Source: Phymatolithon calcareum (lineage: Eukaryota > Rhodophyta > Florideophyceae > Hapalidiales). From it: a stretch of 64,000 nucleotides of DNA. The notes under the pieces were generated by a model. The model made no database searches. It saw only the letters and a list, made by a program, of their open reading frames with translations, and was not told the DNA's origin. Shown piece after piece: positions 22,520 to 33,754 of the stretch. The position numbers and the translations under genes are program-made. Within the stretch, counting starts at the first letter, position 1. Every line of letters begins with the position of its first letter. The stretch spans positions 1,178,001-1,242,000 of the forward strand of contig OZ345378.1 in NCBI GenBank assembly GCA_977006965.1. The letters are read 5' to 3'.

Positions 22520-25135
22520 TTACGTCTGCTTCTTGTACGAAACGGAGCCCGGAGTAAAGGGCGTCGGTTCAATCCCCCAAATCTGCTCCGCATACTGGCG
22601 GATAGTTCGATCCGACGAGAATTTACCCATGCGTGCCACGGATAGAATGGTGCGTTTGATCCACTCCGTCTTATCCTTAAATGCCGCATCAACACGATCC
22701 ATGGCCTCCATATACGCCGTAAAGTCTCGCGTCACAAGATAGTAATCGTTGTACGGTTGCAACGCACTCATGATAGGATCCGCAGTGTCCGACTTACAGT
22801 ACATATTGCCCTTGATTTGATTCATGGCCTCGGAAAGTCGGTCATCGCGCACCTTGTACTCTCCATACTTGAGTTTGTTACGCTCGCGGTCGACGTCAGG
22901 CGTCAATAGTCCAAAGGTGAACATGTTCTCCTCGCCCTGCTCCTCGCGAATTTCAATGTTGGCCCCGTCCATTGTGCCGATGATGAGTCCTCCGTTCATG
23001 ACAAACTTCATGTTCGACGTTCCGGACGCCTCCATACCGGCCGTGGAGATATGCTGCGAGAGGTCGTTGGCAGGGATGATGATTTCCGCGAGCGTGACAT
23101 TGTAATTCGGTAGGAAGAACACCTTGAGTGCATCACCGATATCCGGATCATTATTCACCACCTCAGACACTCCATTCACAAGTCGCACAATATGCTTCGC
23201 CTGCACATACGATGCCGCCGCTTTTCCTCCAATGATGCACACCTTGGGCACCATGGCAGCCCGTTGTTCAGGAGACATACGCTTGAGATTGTTGTAGCGT
23301 GCGATGATACCGAGAATGTTCATCAACTGCCGCTTGTACTCATGGATACGCTTGATCTGCACATCAAAGAGTGCATTGCAATCAACCTGGACGTCAAATT
23401 CCTTCATGATGTATGCTGCAAGTCGCTGCTTGTTTTCCATTTTCGATTCGGCAAATTCGCGCTGCAGATCGGCATTGTTGACATTCTGCTCCAGAGCCTT
23501 AGCAAGCTCATAATTCTTGACCCACTCTTCGGTCTCAGTCCAACGCGTGATAACTGCGGCAAGCGACGGATTGGCCTGTTGCACCCAACGACGTGGAGTG
23601 ACTCCATTGGTCATGTTGAGAATGCGGGTTCCCTCCTTGGCAAAGTCAGGGAACAGACGACTAGCAACCAGTCCAGAATGAATTGCGGCGACACCATTGA
23701 CAGTATGAGCGCCGACGACGGCAAGCTGAGCCATGCGAACCATCTTTGCATAACCATCTTCGATAATCGACATACGCTGCAACTTCTTACCGTCATTAGG
23801 ATACTTCTGAGCAATCTTCTCCAAATGGCGGCGGTTGATCTCAAATATGATCTGCATATGCCTCGGCAACATCTTTTCCATGAGGGCACAAGACCATTTC
23901 TCCAGTGCCTCGGGAAGCACTGTGTGGTTGGTGTAGGCGAAAACCTTCCTCGTAGTAGCCCAAGCGGCAGTCCATCCAAGTCCATTACTGTCCATTAGAA
24001 TCCTCATCAACTCGACAATACCAATAGTGGGATGGGTATCATTGAGCTGAATAGCAACCTTAGAATCGAGCTCTGTGAGCGGACGATTAATTTTCTTGAA
24101 ACGACGAACAATGTCTTGAAGCGTGGCTGACACAAAGAAGAACTGCTGCTTAAGACGCAGCTCCTTACCAGCGTCAGTACTATCGTTCGGATACAGAACG
24201 GATGAAATCTTCTCGGATTCTTCCTTGTCAGAAATTGCCCCATAGTAATCTCCACGGGAGAAAGATGCGAGATCAAACTCCTTTGCCGGCTGAGCGCTCC
24301 AAAGACGAAGGTTGAGAGTATTGTAGGTATCGTAACCCGGAATAGGAGAATCATAGGCAACAGCAAGCACAACCTCACCTCCCCTCCACTTGAATCCACT
24401 ACCCGTAGATTCCACATGACCGTAGAATCGAATAGGATAAGTAACATCAAGACGTTCAATCTCCCAAGGATTTCCACGGGTGAGCCAATAATCAGGAATC
24501 TCAATTTGATAACCATTAATAATACGCTGCTCAAACATGCCATACTTGTAACGAATACCGTATCCCCAAGCCGGAAAGTTGAGAGTGGCCAACGAGTCCA
24601 TGAAGCAAGCGGCGAGCCGACCTAGACCACCATTACCAAGACCAGGATCACGTTCCTCCGCTGCCACCGTCTCCATCTCAAATCCAAGCCCCTTCAACGC
24701 CTCGGTGAACTGATTGTGTACACCAATGTTCATCAAAGCGTTCGTCATATAACGACCCATGAGAAACTCAAGCGAGAGATAGTACACTCGCTTGACATCA
24801 CGCGAGGTGAAGTATTGCTGCGTATCATTCCAGGACTCGATAAGACGATCACGAACGGACAAGGCGGTTGCCTGGTACGCCCCGAAAGCATCAAAGTTGT
24901 AACGGGTACGAGCGAGGGTGTATTCGACGTGATTCACGATCTGTCGTTGAATGGACGGAACATCACGTGCGAGATACTGCGACATGAGCGAGGCGAGAAG
25001 CTTGTTGCGCTTCTCCTCATCCGCGGTCATCTCCGCCTCTTGCGGGGTGGTAGTACCCGTGACGGAGTAACGGCTCTCCGGCGCCGAGATGGTGCCATGG
25101 AGCAGATCGCGGAAAGACGATGTGCGCGCCTTCAT
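22520..25135 (-). CDS. Glycogen/starch alpha-glucan phosphorylase (GT35)
   Basis: Catalyses phosphorolysis of alpha-1,4-glucans to glucose-1-phosphate, the main entry to storage-glucan breakdown. The 871-aa length fits the 830-900 aa family. N-terminal landmarks include YYLSLEFLMGR and the GNGGLGRLAACFMDS glycine-rich stretch. The C-terminal half carries the pyridoxal-phosphate site EASGTSNMKF, with the Schiff-base lysine at K710. There is no plastid transit peptide and no plant-plastid insertion of about 80 aa, so a cytosolic fungal/animal-type enzyme is expected. That fits cytosolic floridean starch if the host is a red alga. The N-terminal 45 residues are Ser/Thr-rich, where animal and fungal homologues carry phosphorylation sites. 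The ATG at 25135 is followed by an uninterrupted frame to TAG/TAA, with no intron. Antisense ORFs inside it (for example 23192-23998 +) are shadows. Confidence 0.97.
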   Translation of the reverse strand: MKARTSSFRDLLHGTISAPESRYSVTGTTTPQEAEMTADEEKRNKLLASLMSQYLARDVPSIQRQIVNHVEYTLARTRYNFDAFGAYQATALSVRDRLIESWNDTQQYFTSRDVKRVYYLSLEFLMGRYMTNALMNIGVHNQFTEALKGLGFEMETVAAEERDPGLGNGGLGRLAACFMDSLATLNFPAWGYGIRYKYGMFEQRIINGYQIEIPDYWLTRGNPWEIERLDVTYPIRFYGHVESTGSGFKWRGGEVVLAVAYDSPIPGYDTYNTLNLRLWSAQPAKEFDLASFSRGDYYGAISDKEESEKISSVLYPNDSTDAGKELRLKQQFFFVSATLQDIVRRFKKINRPLTELDSKVAIQLNDTHPTIGIVELMRILMDSNGLGWTAAWATTRKVFAYTNHTVLPEALEKWSCALMEKMLPRHMQIIFEINRRHLEKIAQKYPNDGKKLQRMSIIEDGYAKMVRMAQLAVVGAHTVNGVAAIHSGLVASRLFPDFAKEGTRILNMTNGVTPRRWVQQANPSLAAVITRWTETEEWVKNYELAKALEQNVNNADLQREFAESKMENKQRLAAYIMKEFDVQVDCNALFDVQIKRIHEYKRQLMNILGIIARYNNLKRMSPEQRAAMVPKVCIIGGKAAASYVQAKHIVRLVNGVSEVVNNDPDIGDALKVFFLPNYNVTLAEIIIPANDLSQHISTAGMEASGTSNMKFVMNGGLIIGTMDGANIEIREEQGEENMFTFGLLTPDVDRERNKLKYGEYKVRDDRLSEAMNQIKGNMYCKSDTADPIMSALQPYNDYYLVTRDFTAYMEAMDRVDAAFKDKTEWIKRTILSVARMGKFSSDRTIRQYAEQIWGIEPTPFTPGSVSYKKQT

Positions 25136-27262
25136 TCTGGACTACTCTCTCTTGGACTTTTTTCCGTGCTCAGGTGGTTGTGCTGGTGGTGCCGGACAGC
25201 ACTGTTGAGGGAGAGCGGCACCCTGGAGGAGCGCGCTACTTAAGGCGCAGTGCGGTTGCTTGCGTGGTCAGATTGGCGCGAGGCGTGGCGTGGCGTCGCG
25301 TGGATTGTGGTTGTGCGACGGGAGATGCATGTTAGGGATATTATCCTGTTTTGTCATTTCGCACGTGCTACAAAAGGACGCGATTTATGAAAACATTATG
25401 AGCACAACCAATGAATCGTGCTCATAAGGTGTGCGAAATGTGGAGCCGCCACTTGTGTTGGATTGGCGAATCATAGGGGTTGATGAAATCTGAGATCAGC
25501 GAATCAAACTTGTTTGTGCAGATATTTCGTCCGTTATCAATCCGAACGGATTTATGATACGCTTGCATGTGCGCAGGCAGGCGGGAAGGGTATCAGTCAG
25601 AGTGATTTTTCACATCCGCTGTCTCATCGACCTCCAAGAAACCCTGACTCGGTGGTGAAACGAGGAAATGGTGTGCTGTATGATAGGGATCGACCTGAAA
25701 TTTGTGGGACACTTCGTAGCCAAATATGCAGCTCTATTGAGCGAACTATAGGGTGCCATTACTCAACGTCGACCTCATGTGCGAGGAGGGAGCGCGTCAT
25801 TGGAAGCTGTCATAATAGTCATGTGGAATGACTAGCTACAGTAGTCAGGAAGCTCGTCTCTCCTTGAAACACCGCGAAATCGAGTCGTGGAAGTCCAATC
25901 AGCTTCGGAATAGAAGTAACATCGCCTGAGAATGTTCTATCTTTAGAAAAAATTGTCTTGAATTTACTCGCCTATTCTTAAGCAAATTCAGCTACTTAAT
26001 TGACACCCGGCCGGAACTAACAAGTGCTTTCTGTCTGGGAGAACATGGAAAACTATAATGCTCTTACGGTATCGACGAGTAATAGATCACGGCATATGCT
26101 GTTCAACAAGTGAACCATTGAGGGAACAGTGCTACGATCCCTCCGAGCAGTAGAGCCACAGCAGAGAGAAAGGTCATACACATTTTCCAATTTGTCCAAC
26201 GGGACGACAGTCGTGCTTTACTGTGGCTACTAAAGGAGAGTATGTACGCTTGAAGAACGTGTGCGTGTTGACAGGTTCGATCAACCACTGAACCGTGTTC
26301 CACGTCCACAGAAATCAGAAATAATTCTGCAGACTCTTGGAAGAATCTAGCCCGTGTTTACCGAATTCTTCAAAAACCATACCTTTTCTACGCAACAAAA
26401 TCAACTTAGGCACTCGGCTGCGAGCTGAAAATGTCTCTATGGTCCGACCCGGCTAAACTCAAGCCGCAAATCCAACAGAACCTCACAACCTAAACTGCTC
26501 CAGAGCACCGCAACGGTCACCACCAGATATTTCTCTATTGAAGTCATGAGCTTTTCTGACGGTGTTCATCTGGAGAACAGCCGTCAATAGTCGCCTTCTA
26601 ATACCTTTCTTTCTCTTCGGAAATCTGTTTGTGGTGTCCTCATCTCGCTTCATATGTACAACTCGGGATTGAAAATCCTCTTCGAAACGACTACGAAACG
26701 GGACCCCCGCTTCCGACACTTACCATACTTCGGAAGTACAGTAGAAAAAACATCAGTTTGCTCCTGCAAATTGCATACTAAATCTATCGTGGTCCATCGC
26801 GGAAATGATGTACAGCCGTGAGGTAAAAGTATACCGACCCTCCACGTCCGCCCGCACTCAACGGTGGATACCGTTTCCTGTACCTGATTCTATTTTTTAG
26901 TCTTTCTTTCCTTCATGTGCCCATCAACTTCTCAACAAACCGAAATGAAGAGGTACCACAAGCCCACCGCCTTCGTACAAACAAACATTAACATTCTAAG
27001 CTCAAGAGCAGCTGCCGTAGTTTTTAAAGGAGCAAGTCAGAATTTGTACAATTCAGTCTTGACAAAATTATCATCGGGTCGTACTGACAGAACTCTCCAC
27101 TACTGTCACTCAACACACTAGAGTATCAACTAATGACCGAAGACCAAGAGAGAAACATTCCGCGAACTGACCTTCTAATTCTGGTTCGCGATTAAAACAT
27201 GTACCTTAGCCTCGAGCCGGAGTGCCGAGTACAGCGCAAGCAATGGATGTACTGTACAGATT
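25136..27262. other. Intergenic, no supported gene
   Basis: Divergent flank of the phosphorylase gene. Short ORFs only; one 68-aa ORF at 26103-26309 (-) has a single hydrophobic segment but no other support. A TACTGTACAG palindrome sits at 27249-27258. Confidence 0.4.
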
Positions 27263-28050
27263 CAAGTTAATGACAGGAAAAGGATGCATGTATCAGTTGA
27301 ATATTTCGACGGGGAACCGCGTGAACCACTCTGCCTAACATGAGAGGACTCGGGTCTTTTAGACTTTCCACGTCCAAAGGTCGCATCACGTGAAGGATCC
27401 TTTGCAGACAAACTTGTCAAGGCCGCAAAACGGAATGCTGCACAAAGAGCTTTAGAGCACGTTCACGTGGGAACAGCAGACTTGGAAAACATCAGAAACT
27501 TCAAGTATCTGGGAGTACTGCAGCCTGCCGACGGAGACTCGATGGTACCCGTTAATCACCGCGTTGCAATAGCCTGGTCTCGCTTCCAAGAACTCAAACG
27601 GATTCTTACGGGCAAGATCCTATCCCAGGATCTCCGATTACGTATCCTTCGCTCCTCTTTCCTATCAACTCTCCTCTACGGTTGCGAATCATGGAAGCTA
27701 ACCGAAAATGTTCGAAAAAAACTAAGATCCACAGGAGCCAAGATGTTGTCCAGAATGCCGGGAGGACCAATTGGCGACGAGTCTAGTGACCCCACTATCT
27801 ATGTGGTATTGTGCCCCAGAGACATACAATGGAGTTGGCTCGGACACATCCTTAGGATAGACGAAAGACGCTTGGTCCGTCAAGTGCTACTTTACTGCGT
27901 CCAACCAACCCCAGAGTCCATCTTTAGCGACGTCCCGGAACTCGACGTGCAAGCAGCAGTCAAACTCGCAGCAAATAGATTAGGATGGAAGAAGCTTAGG
28001 CCCTCAAAGTGTTGCTAGCCCCACAAGGGGAATACGCAAAATTAATGAAT
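27263..28050 (+). mobile_element. LINE-A copy 1: 5'-truncated non-LTR retrotransposon, RT thumb and C-terminus
   Basis: The main ORF (27467-28018, 183 aa) carries the post-catalytic RT motifs of non-LTR elements: FKYLGV, a FLSTLLYGCESW segment and the WLGHILRIDERR motif. Upstream, around 27280-27335, the short VEYFDGEP motif matches copy 2, but a stop follows it. The catalytic FADD box is absent, so the copy is dead. After the stop comes a 3' tail with a small CCCC...GGGG stem-loop and AATGAATG repeats, as in copy 2. Shared C-terminal sequence (KKLRPS...C) shows that both copies are one family. Confidence 0.85.
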
Positions 28051-28413
28051 GCATGAGCAGATTAAAAATATGCTTCCTACGGCCCAAGAAGAAGGAGGAT
28101 GGCACAGGCAGCCATCGCACGGGATGACATATGGAAAAGATCTGAAGAGCTGGAAAGAAGCACAAGATTTTCCACCAGGTTTTAGAGGACTGGTTGAATG
28201 CAGAGGGGGAGCACTCTCTTCACGTCGCAGTCGAAGTGTAAATCCGATATAATTCTTCGGCTTTGTGGTCAAACGGGGGCAAGCAGGCTGCTTTCGTGAA
28301 CCGTACACCTCCCCTAGGTTGCATTTCAGTGTTTCGTTAAGAGCAACATCAAGTTTGACATTCTCCAGTAAACACCGAAGGAGCAGGTATTATACGGTAT
28401 TTGGTTCGGCATT

Positions 28414-29178
28414 ACTTTTGGCATGGACTGTGCTGTCCAGGCCAGCACCTAAAGTGGCAAGTTACCGTATTGTATTGGAATCTTCAATTCGTCATGCGAG
28501 GTTAGTATTGCTCCAAGCGCCTAAGTCCACCACATTCAGTTCTTTGATGCGCATGTACACAGGCGAACAAAGAGCTTTTGTCTCGCGCGGCCGTGGTGCA
28601 CTATACTCTTTCGTTTTCTGCGAACAGTATCACCTTGCTAATCAATCAAATCAATCAATATACTCTTTTCAAAGCCGAAAAGTCGCTAGTGTGCTGAAAG
28701 CATGCCTTCAGCACATTAGCCTACCTGCAAGTATTTGTGTAGCTCGAGGCCCATTCTAAGCTGGACATACACTCTCAATTTCTCTAACATATACATAAGT
28801 ATTGTACAACGAAGCAAGTAGCAGCTCTATCCAGAGCAACTAGGCAGGTTGGTGCCCTGCATCTGATCGTGAAATATTCTCCCCGACGTCAAGTCATTTG
28901 AGACGGCGATTGCGACAACAACAGATCCCCGACGTCCAGTCACGTGGCAAGGGCAAAAACGCCGTGGGATAGCACGTAGTGGCTTGGGGAAGATGTCTTA
29001 CAGCTCATTTGGTCAGAAATTGCATAGGTCTGGACGTAGTGCGTTCGGCATGGTGTGCCAACTCTGCTGGGTCAGCCACTACGATAGTCCGGACGTATTA
29101 ATTTTTGCAGGTTCCAATACAGTACTTTCACTTGGCACTTCAGTTGCTGACCTGGACAGCACAGTCCATGCCAAAAGT
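28414..29178. repeat. Inverted repeat pair, arms about 67 bp, about 630 bp apart
   Basis: The left arm 28414-28480 (ACTTTTGGCATGGACTGTG...) is the imperfect reverse complement of 29112-29178. The arms differ by a few substitutions and small indels. The interval has no recognised ORF apart from a weak repeat-like segment with AATCAATC repeats at 28638-28660. It may be a foldback or degenerate TIR element; no target duplication was seen. Confidence 0.6.
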
Positions 29179-29377
29179 ATACGTGCTTGAGAACTAGGTG
29201 TCAGACTTCATTTGGACCATTTTGCGAGGGAACAGCTCAGCATCGCCGTTTTGACCCTCAGTTGTCATACGGTCAACCCGCTTTGTGTTATTTAAGAAGC
29301 CTTGGGTTTGCCATGAGCACTAGAAGCAGGCAAAGCTGCAACGACATGATTGAGACCCACACCGCCCTTAATTCGCA

Positions 29378-30007
29378 ATGGAGGACATGACCTTATCCAA
29401 AGCTCTCGTAGAGCTAAAACTACTCAACAAGCGCATCGAAAAACGCACCGAGCAGCTCAATCCAGTCGCTGTGAAGCAAAGTGGCAAAATTCTCTCCTCA
29501 AAACTAACTCAACCGGAATTCGAGAACGAGGCAAAAGCATGCTGGCAGAGCATTCGCGATCTCATGGCCTGCCGACGAAAGATCAAATGTGCCCTAGTCG
29601 TCGCCAACGCATCCACCAAAGTTACAGTATGCGGCAAGGAGTATACGCTGGCCGAGGCAATTGAACAGAAGCAGATGATGGAGGTCGAAGGAAACATCAT
29701 CCAGCAAACGCGAGAGAAGCTGGCTGATGCGAAAGAGCAAATGGAAAACATTGAGGTTCGTAATAAGGATAAGTTGATGCAGTTGCTCAAGTCCATGTAC
29801 GGAGGCGGTGGGAAGGAACACTCGCTGTCATCAGCAGACCATGATGCCGTTGCTGTACCGTTCAAGAAGGCCAACGACCCCGTGCTTGTGGACCCATTGG
29901 ACTGTGAGAAAATGTTGACCAAGCTAGAAGACGAGATGGAAAATTTCTTGGCGGAAGTGGATGTTTGCATGTCTGTGGCCAACGCCACCACAATAATCCA
30001 CGTGTAA
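29378..30007 (+). CDS. Phage/prophage-like protein of unknown function (possible horizontal transfer)
   Basis: A complete 209-aa, intronless ORF. Its layout matches, from memory, a family of uncharacterised proteins common in bacteriophages and prophages of Firmicutes. The N-terminal helix reads LSKALVELKLLNKRIEK. Then come a DLMACRRKIKCALVVANAST segment, GKEYTLAEAIEQK, a central Lys/Glu coiled coil, and a C-terminal DPLDCEKMLTKLEDEMENF block followed by EVD and SVANATTIIHV. The family has no established function that I can name. The first ATG (29378) is used; M4 is an alternative. There are no phage neighbours: it lies between an inverted repeat and a LINE copy, with eukaryotic base composition and no Shine-Dalgarno context. 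That points to an old acquisition now in the host genome, or to spread through a virus. The match should be confirmed by profile search. Confidence 0.7.
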   Translation: MEDMTLSKALVELKLLNKRIEKRTEQLNPVAVKQSGKILSSKLTQPEFENEAKACWQSIRDLMACRRKIKCALVVANASTKVTVCGKEYTLAEAIEQKQMMEVEGNIIQQTREKLADAKEQMENIEVRNKDKLMQLLKSMYGGGGKEHSLSSADHDAVAVPFKKANDPVLVDPLDCEKMLTKLEDEMENFLAEVDVCMSVANATTIIHV

Positions 30008-30330
30008 CATAATGATGACTTGTGGTGCCTGGTTGGGCGAATGTCGATGAAAGTTGTTCAAATGTTCCTGTCTTTCAAGATGCATAAGGGACAGGGGGTA
30101 GCCCCCTGATATCAGCAATCTAGAAAGGCAAAGCGCAAAGCTCAAAACTTAGAATTCAAGAGTCAAAAGTTAGCGGGCAAAGATTAGTGATAATAAGTTT
30201 ACAGCTCAGAGCTCAACGTTCTTTACAAATCCGGGGGTCCAGTAAAAAGGGCGGCAATAGCCTATTGACGCTGCCCGGCTGCTCAGTCAGGCATTCCACA
30301 AACAAATCTTCGTTGTCTACATCCTTCCTT

Positions 30331-30560
30331 TACATATCTTCCAAAGGCGTACTGAACCGCCAATTGCCTGTGTCTTAGTTTTGGCAATGTAAGGGTTTCT
30401 GGAAGTTCTCGTGTCTAATTGTGCTATTGTGCCCGATAGGCCGTACGATTGCTTCATGTCGATGTTCCTCAAGTACAACTTCGCAAAAGTTTCTGCTTGA
30501 AAGTCAGATATGCTGAAAAATTGGACGTAAATAGACTGCAAATCGACAAGTGCAATGGAT
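30331..30560 (-). pseudogene. Fragment related to the ORF at 5841-6164
   Basis: Minus-strand sequence near 30331-30420 encodes TRELP...RQLAVQYAFGR, matching the plus-strand ORF at 5.8-6.2 kb. About 33 nucleotides around the RQLAVQYAFGR codons are nearly identical. Coding-like sequence continues upstream on the minus strand to about 30600, in another frame and with no recognised domain. It is a broken member of a dispersed family. Confidence 0.45.
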
Positions 30561-30683
30561 GCCGCTAAGAGAGTTTGGACATGGAGAAGAAAGTCCGCAC
30601 CCCGGACTGGTCTTCCACGCGAGTTAACTTTTCGGAAGATTGGGAAAAGAAGAAGTGGAAGTTTTAACTTACCAGGATGCGGC

Positions 30684-31885
30684 TCAACCTGGCCCCTGGA
30701 CCTGACGAAATCTCCGTAGAGGCTTACAAGGCCATCCCGTTGATGTCGAGACAATACATGCATTCTGGCATGGACAGTGGGCCGAATACTGGAAGAAGGG
30801 CGTACGACGACGATTACGTACATTGACCCAGCGGCGAGAACCGAAGGAGGGCTTGTCATTGCCCCCCACGAGAGCATTGTACAGCATATCAAAAAGGCAG
30901 AAAGCGTTACACGCACAACGGAAGAAGATGTCGAAGCTATGGAGTTCAAATTCAAGTGCGCTGACTGCGAAAGAAAATTTTCCTACGCGACCTCCCTGGC
31001 AACACACCGCCGCTTGCACTGCAAAAAGCAATGTCCTCCAGTGGGCGCCAAGATCTCTATCCGTAAGCTTGACGACCTCGGCCGGCTGGACTGGCACGTG
31101 AGCACCGTTGTTCGGGTAAATAACAGAAGCCAAATACGGGTCTTCGTCGAATACTTTGGCGACGAGCCTCAGGAAGCACTCCGCCTCGCAGAGGAGCAAT
31201 GGGGCCTCGTATCCAAACACCCTATCCAGTCGGTCTCTTCCCATGCAGGAAAAAGGCAATACGGGAACAGGCACAAAACGAGCTAGATCGCGTCCGCCTT
31301 GCAGTCGAAGAGCTTGGGAACACCGTAAACTTCAAATATCTTGTGCAGTCAGCAGACCGTGATCCCTTTGTCCCTGTCAACCACCGCGTCGAAATTGCCT
31401 GGTCCTGCTTTCAGGACTTCAAACAGATTCTGACCCACTGGAAACTACTCAAAAGTCTACGGCTCCGTCTTGTTGGCTCCTCTGTCATATCAACTCTGCT
31501 ATATGGCTGTGAATCATGGAAGCTGACAGAACCAGTGAGGAAGAAACTCAAGATAACAGGTGCTGAGATGCTATCGAGAAGAAAAGAGAGACCAATAGCC
31601 GACGAAGCCAGGACACCCACCATCGACATGTTGATGCGGGCCAGAGACCTACGATGGAACTGGCTTGGACACATTCTTAGAATGGACGAGCGCCGCCAGG
31701 TCCGCCAGGTGCTGCTGCAATGCGTCAGACCAAAGCCAGAATCACTCTTTGGTGACGTACCTGGACGAGACGTGAAAGCCGCAGTCCAACTCGCTAACGA
31801 TAGGATAAAATGGAAGAAACTTAGACCCTCGAATCGCTGCTAGCCCCATTAGGGGAAAATGCAAAATGAATGAATGAAAGGGAGA
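30684..31885 (+). mobile_element. LINE-A copy 2: internally deleted non-LTR retrotransposon with C2H2 finger
   Basis: It begins with an RT N-terminal segment (NLAPGPDEISVEAYKAIP, then a frame change to FWHGQWAEYWKKG). It then jumps past the catalytic FADD region to an ORF (30777-31286) with a C2H2 zinc finger CADC...HRRLHC at about residues 61-80. A compact beta-rich segment follows (GAKISIRKLDD...IRVFVEYFGDEPQEALRLAEEQW) that looks like a Tudor/agenet-type fold. The second ORF (31199-31843) carries VNFKYL, a VISTLLYGCESW segment and WLGHILRMDERR. The 3' tail has CCCCATTAGGGG and AATGAATGAATG repeats. The two ORFs overlap in different frames, so this copy is inactive. Confidence 0.83.
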
Positions 31886-32442
31886 ATGGTCGATAGCTTT
31901 CCGGTTTGCTAATGTCTCCGTCCTTATAGATTGGGACTACCTTAGTCCTTCTGCACTGCAATGGGGTCGTTCGAAGCCGGTCACAGGCTTCTCATATCGT
32001 AAACAAAAATCTCATGCTCAGCTTTGGGTCAACCTTCAGTATCTCGTTCCTGACATTGTCCAGTCGTGGGGCTTTTCCATTTGGTCTCGATGAAATAGCC
32101 GATTCTATGTCATGCCGGAATGTCCAGTCTGGGCTGAACCCTCTCGTGTCGCCTTTCCAGACATTTAGCGGAGCATACATTGGCGATACGGGCAAGAATG
32201 AAAAAGTAGATAAACTGAGTGAAGGGAACTGTCCACTCATACGTTGCTATCAAGAAATGAAAACGGTTCTACCTCGAAAAACAATTTGCAAAAATTCACA
32301 AACAAACGTCTACAGTAATTTTATAATTATGCTAGTGGGCGTCGATTTGGAAAGAATAAGAACGCAGAAAATAAAGTAAAAATAGGATTCATGTCACCAG
32401 AACCACGCAAAATAGCAGACATGACCTCCACCATTCCCTTAC
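31886..32442. other. Intergenic, nothing recognised
   Basis: AT-rich spacer between LINE-A copy 2 and the minus-strand gene ending at 32443; short ORFs only. Confidence 0.4.
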
Positions 32443-33754
32443 CTAGCTGCCGATCGGCTCAAACTGCGCCATGTACTCCGGTGCCGCGCTCTCTACACCG
32501 TCCATCGCATCGCCCATCTCACTATCCGACCCTGTGGCCCCCTCGACATCCGAGTTTTGGATATCGAGCACGACCACCTCGTTTTCCTTCGCAACGTTCC
32601 TCGCAGCGACAGCAGCACCAGCCCTCTGCGCGGTTGACGCAGTTGTCCCACCGGCGCGTCCCTGCTTGGCTGCCCCGTTCGCCACAGGAGGGACTGTAGG
32701 CGCCTCCTCCTTCTTCCTCATGTGCGCGCGCCCGGCGTCCGCGGGCGCACGCCCTTGATCGGCAAGCATAGCCGCGACGGCGCGAAGCGACTCCGAAACG
32801 GTTTGCAGATGGCCTCGCATGTGGTTCTTCGTCTGATTTTCCAGCATTGCCGGCGTGTCTTCGCTGTCCCGACGCACAAACCCGAGACGACGAAGGATAT
32901 CTCGAACAAACGGACGACGCTGATATTCCGTAAGTTCGAATCTGTACCTTGCAAATCCTTCAGCATCCGTCAGAAACCATGTTTCACTGTACTGTTTCCA
33001 ATCCATCCACACAATCTTACAACCGAGATCGCTCCTAACGTATTTGCCAGATGTGCTTGGCTGCGTCTGTCCCGCGTTTTGCTCCTCGCGGTAACCAAGT
33101 AAGGGGTCCAGAGTGCCGAGATCGGTTTCGATTTCAGGGTCTAATGTCATCTCTGCGCTCTGAAGCACGAGATACTGCAATGTGGATGCTCGTCCGTAAA
33201 CGTTGTCAAAAATTTCCAGTGCTATTGTTTCGTAGCCCAGTTCGCGCAGTTCTCCGGTTTCAACGCCGGTTTTCGTGCGCACAGGGGCATACAGACGGCC
33301 GCCGGTGACAAGCTTGACACGTTTCTGACCCCAAGTTCGGACGTCATCTTTCTTGAAGACAATTGTCAACCAGGCATACCCGTACAAGTCTGCAGTACGA
33401 GCGGCGGCCGCTAAGGGGCCGTCGGGACGCCAAGGTGCACCGCCAATTGCGCCACTTAGATAGTGCCTGTTGGGCGACTCGTCGAGCAGCATGGCAACCT
33501 CCAGCGAACCGGTTTCCCAATTCTCGACCGCGAGCATCATCTTGGCGATTGCAGTGAGCGGCGATATGGGATGGTGATATGGGATGGCGTCTGCTTGGAG
33601 TGCAGCCTCCAAGTTTGGAAGCTTGATTAGGAGACCTGTTTGCGAAGGTGGGTTGCGTGGGAGAGGCTGGTCAAGGTAGATGGGAGCAACTCGCTGCAAG
33701 AAGGGTGACCCGACTTGGGGGCTGGACGGAAATGTAAGATCCCAGTTAATGATC
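32443..33754 (-). CDS. Conserved-looking hypothetical protein (5' end unresolved)
   Basis: The open frame of about 437-450 codons has strong coding character, but I recognise no family. Residues 1-300 are mixed globular sequence, with segments such as NRHYLSGAIGGAPWRPDGP and DLYGYAWLTIVFKKDD. A region with many Arg/Glu follows. The last 100 aa are Ala/Glu/Asp-rich and end acidic, with a basic patch MRKKEE that could be nuclear. The frame has no ATG at its 5' end. A polypyrimidine-AG acceptor is present (TTCTTTCTGATAG on the minus strand, ending at 33755), and a GTACGT donor lies 70 nt upstream (33824), so the gene probably has an upstream exon. The few codons before that donor contain a stop, so the first exon was not found. 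Confidence 0.6.

Noticed and set aside
23192-23998. 268-aa ORF on the plus strand inside the phosphorylase gene
   Set aside because: Antisense to a certain gene; composition is the complement of conserved coding sequence and no domain is seen.
26260-26300. GGTTCGATCAACC string as a possible tRNA T-arm
   Set aside because: No matching acceptor, D-arm or anticodon arm around it. No tRNA was found anywhere in the window.
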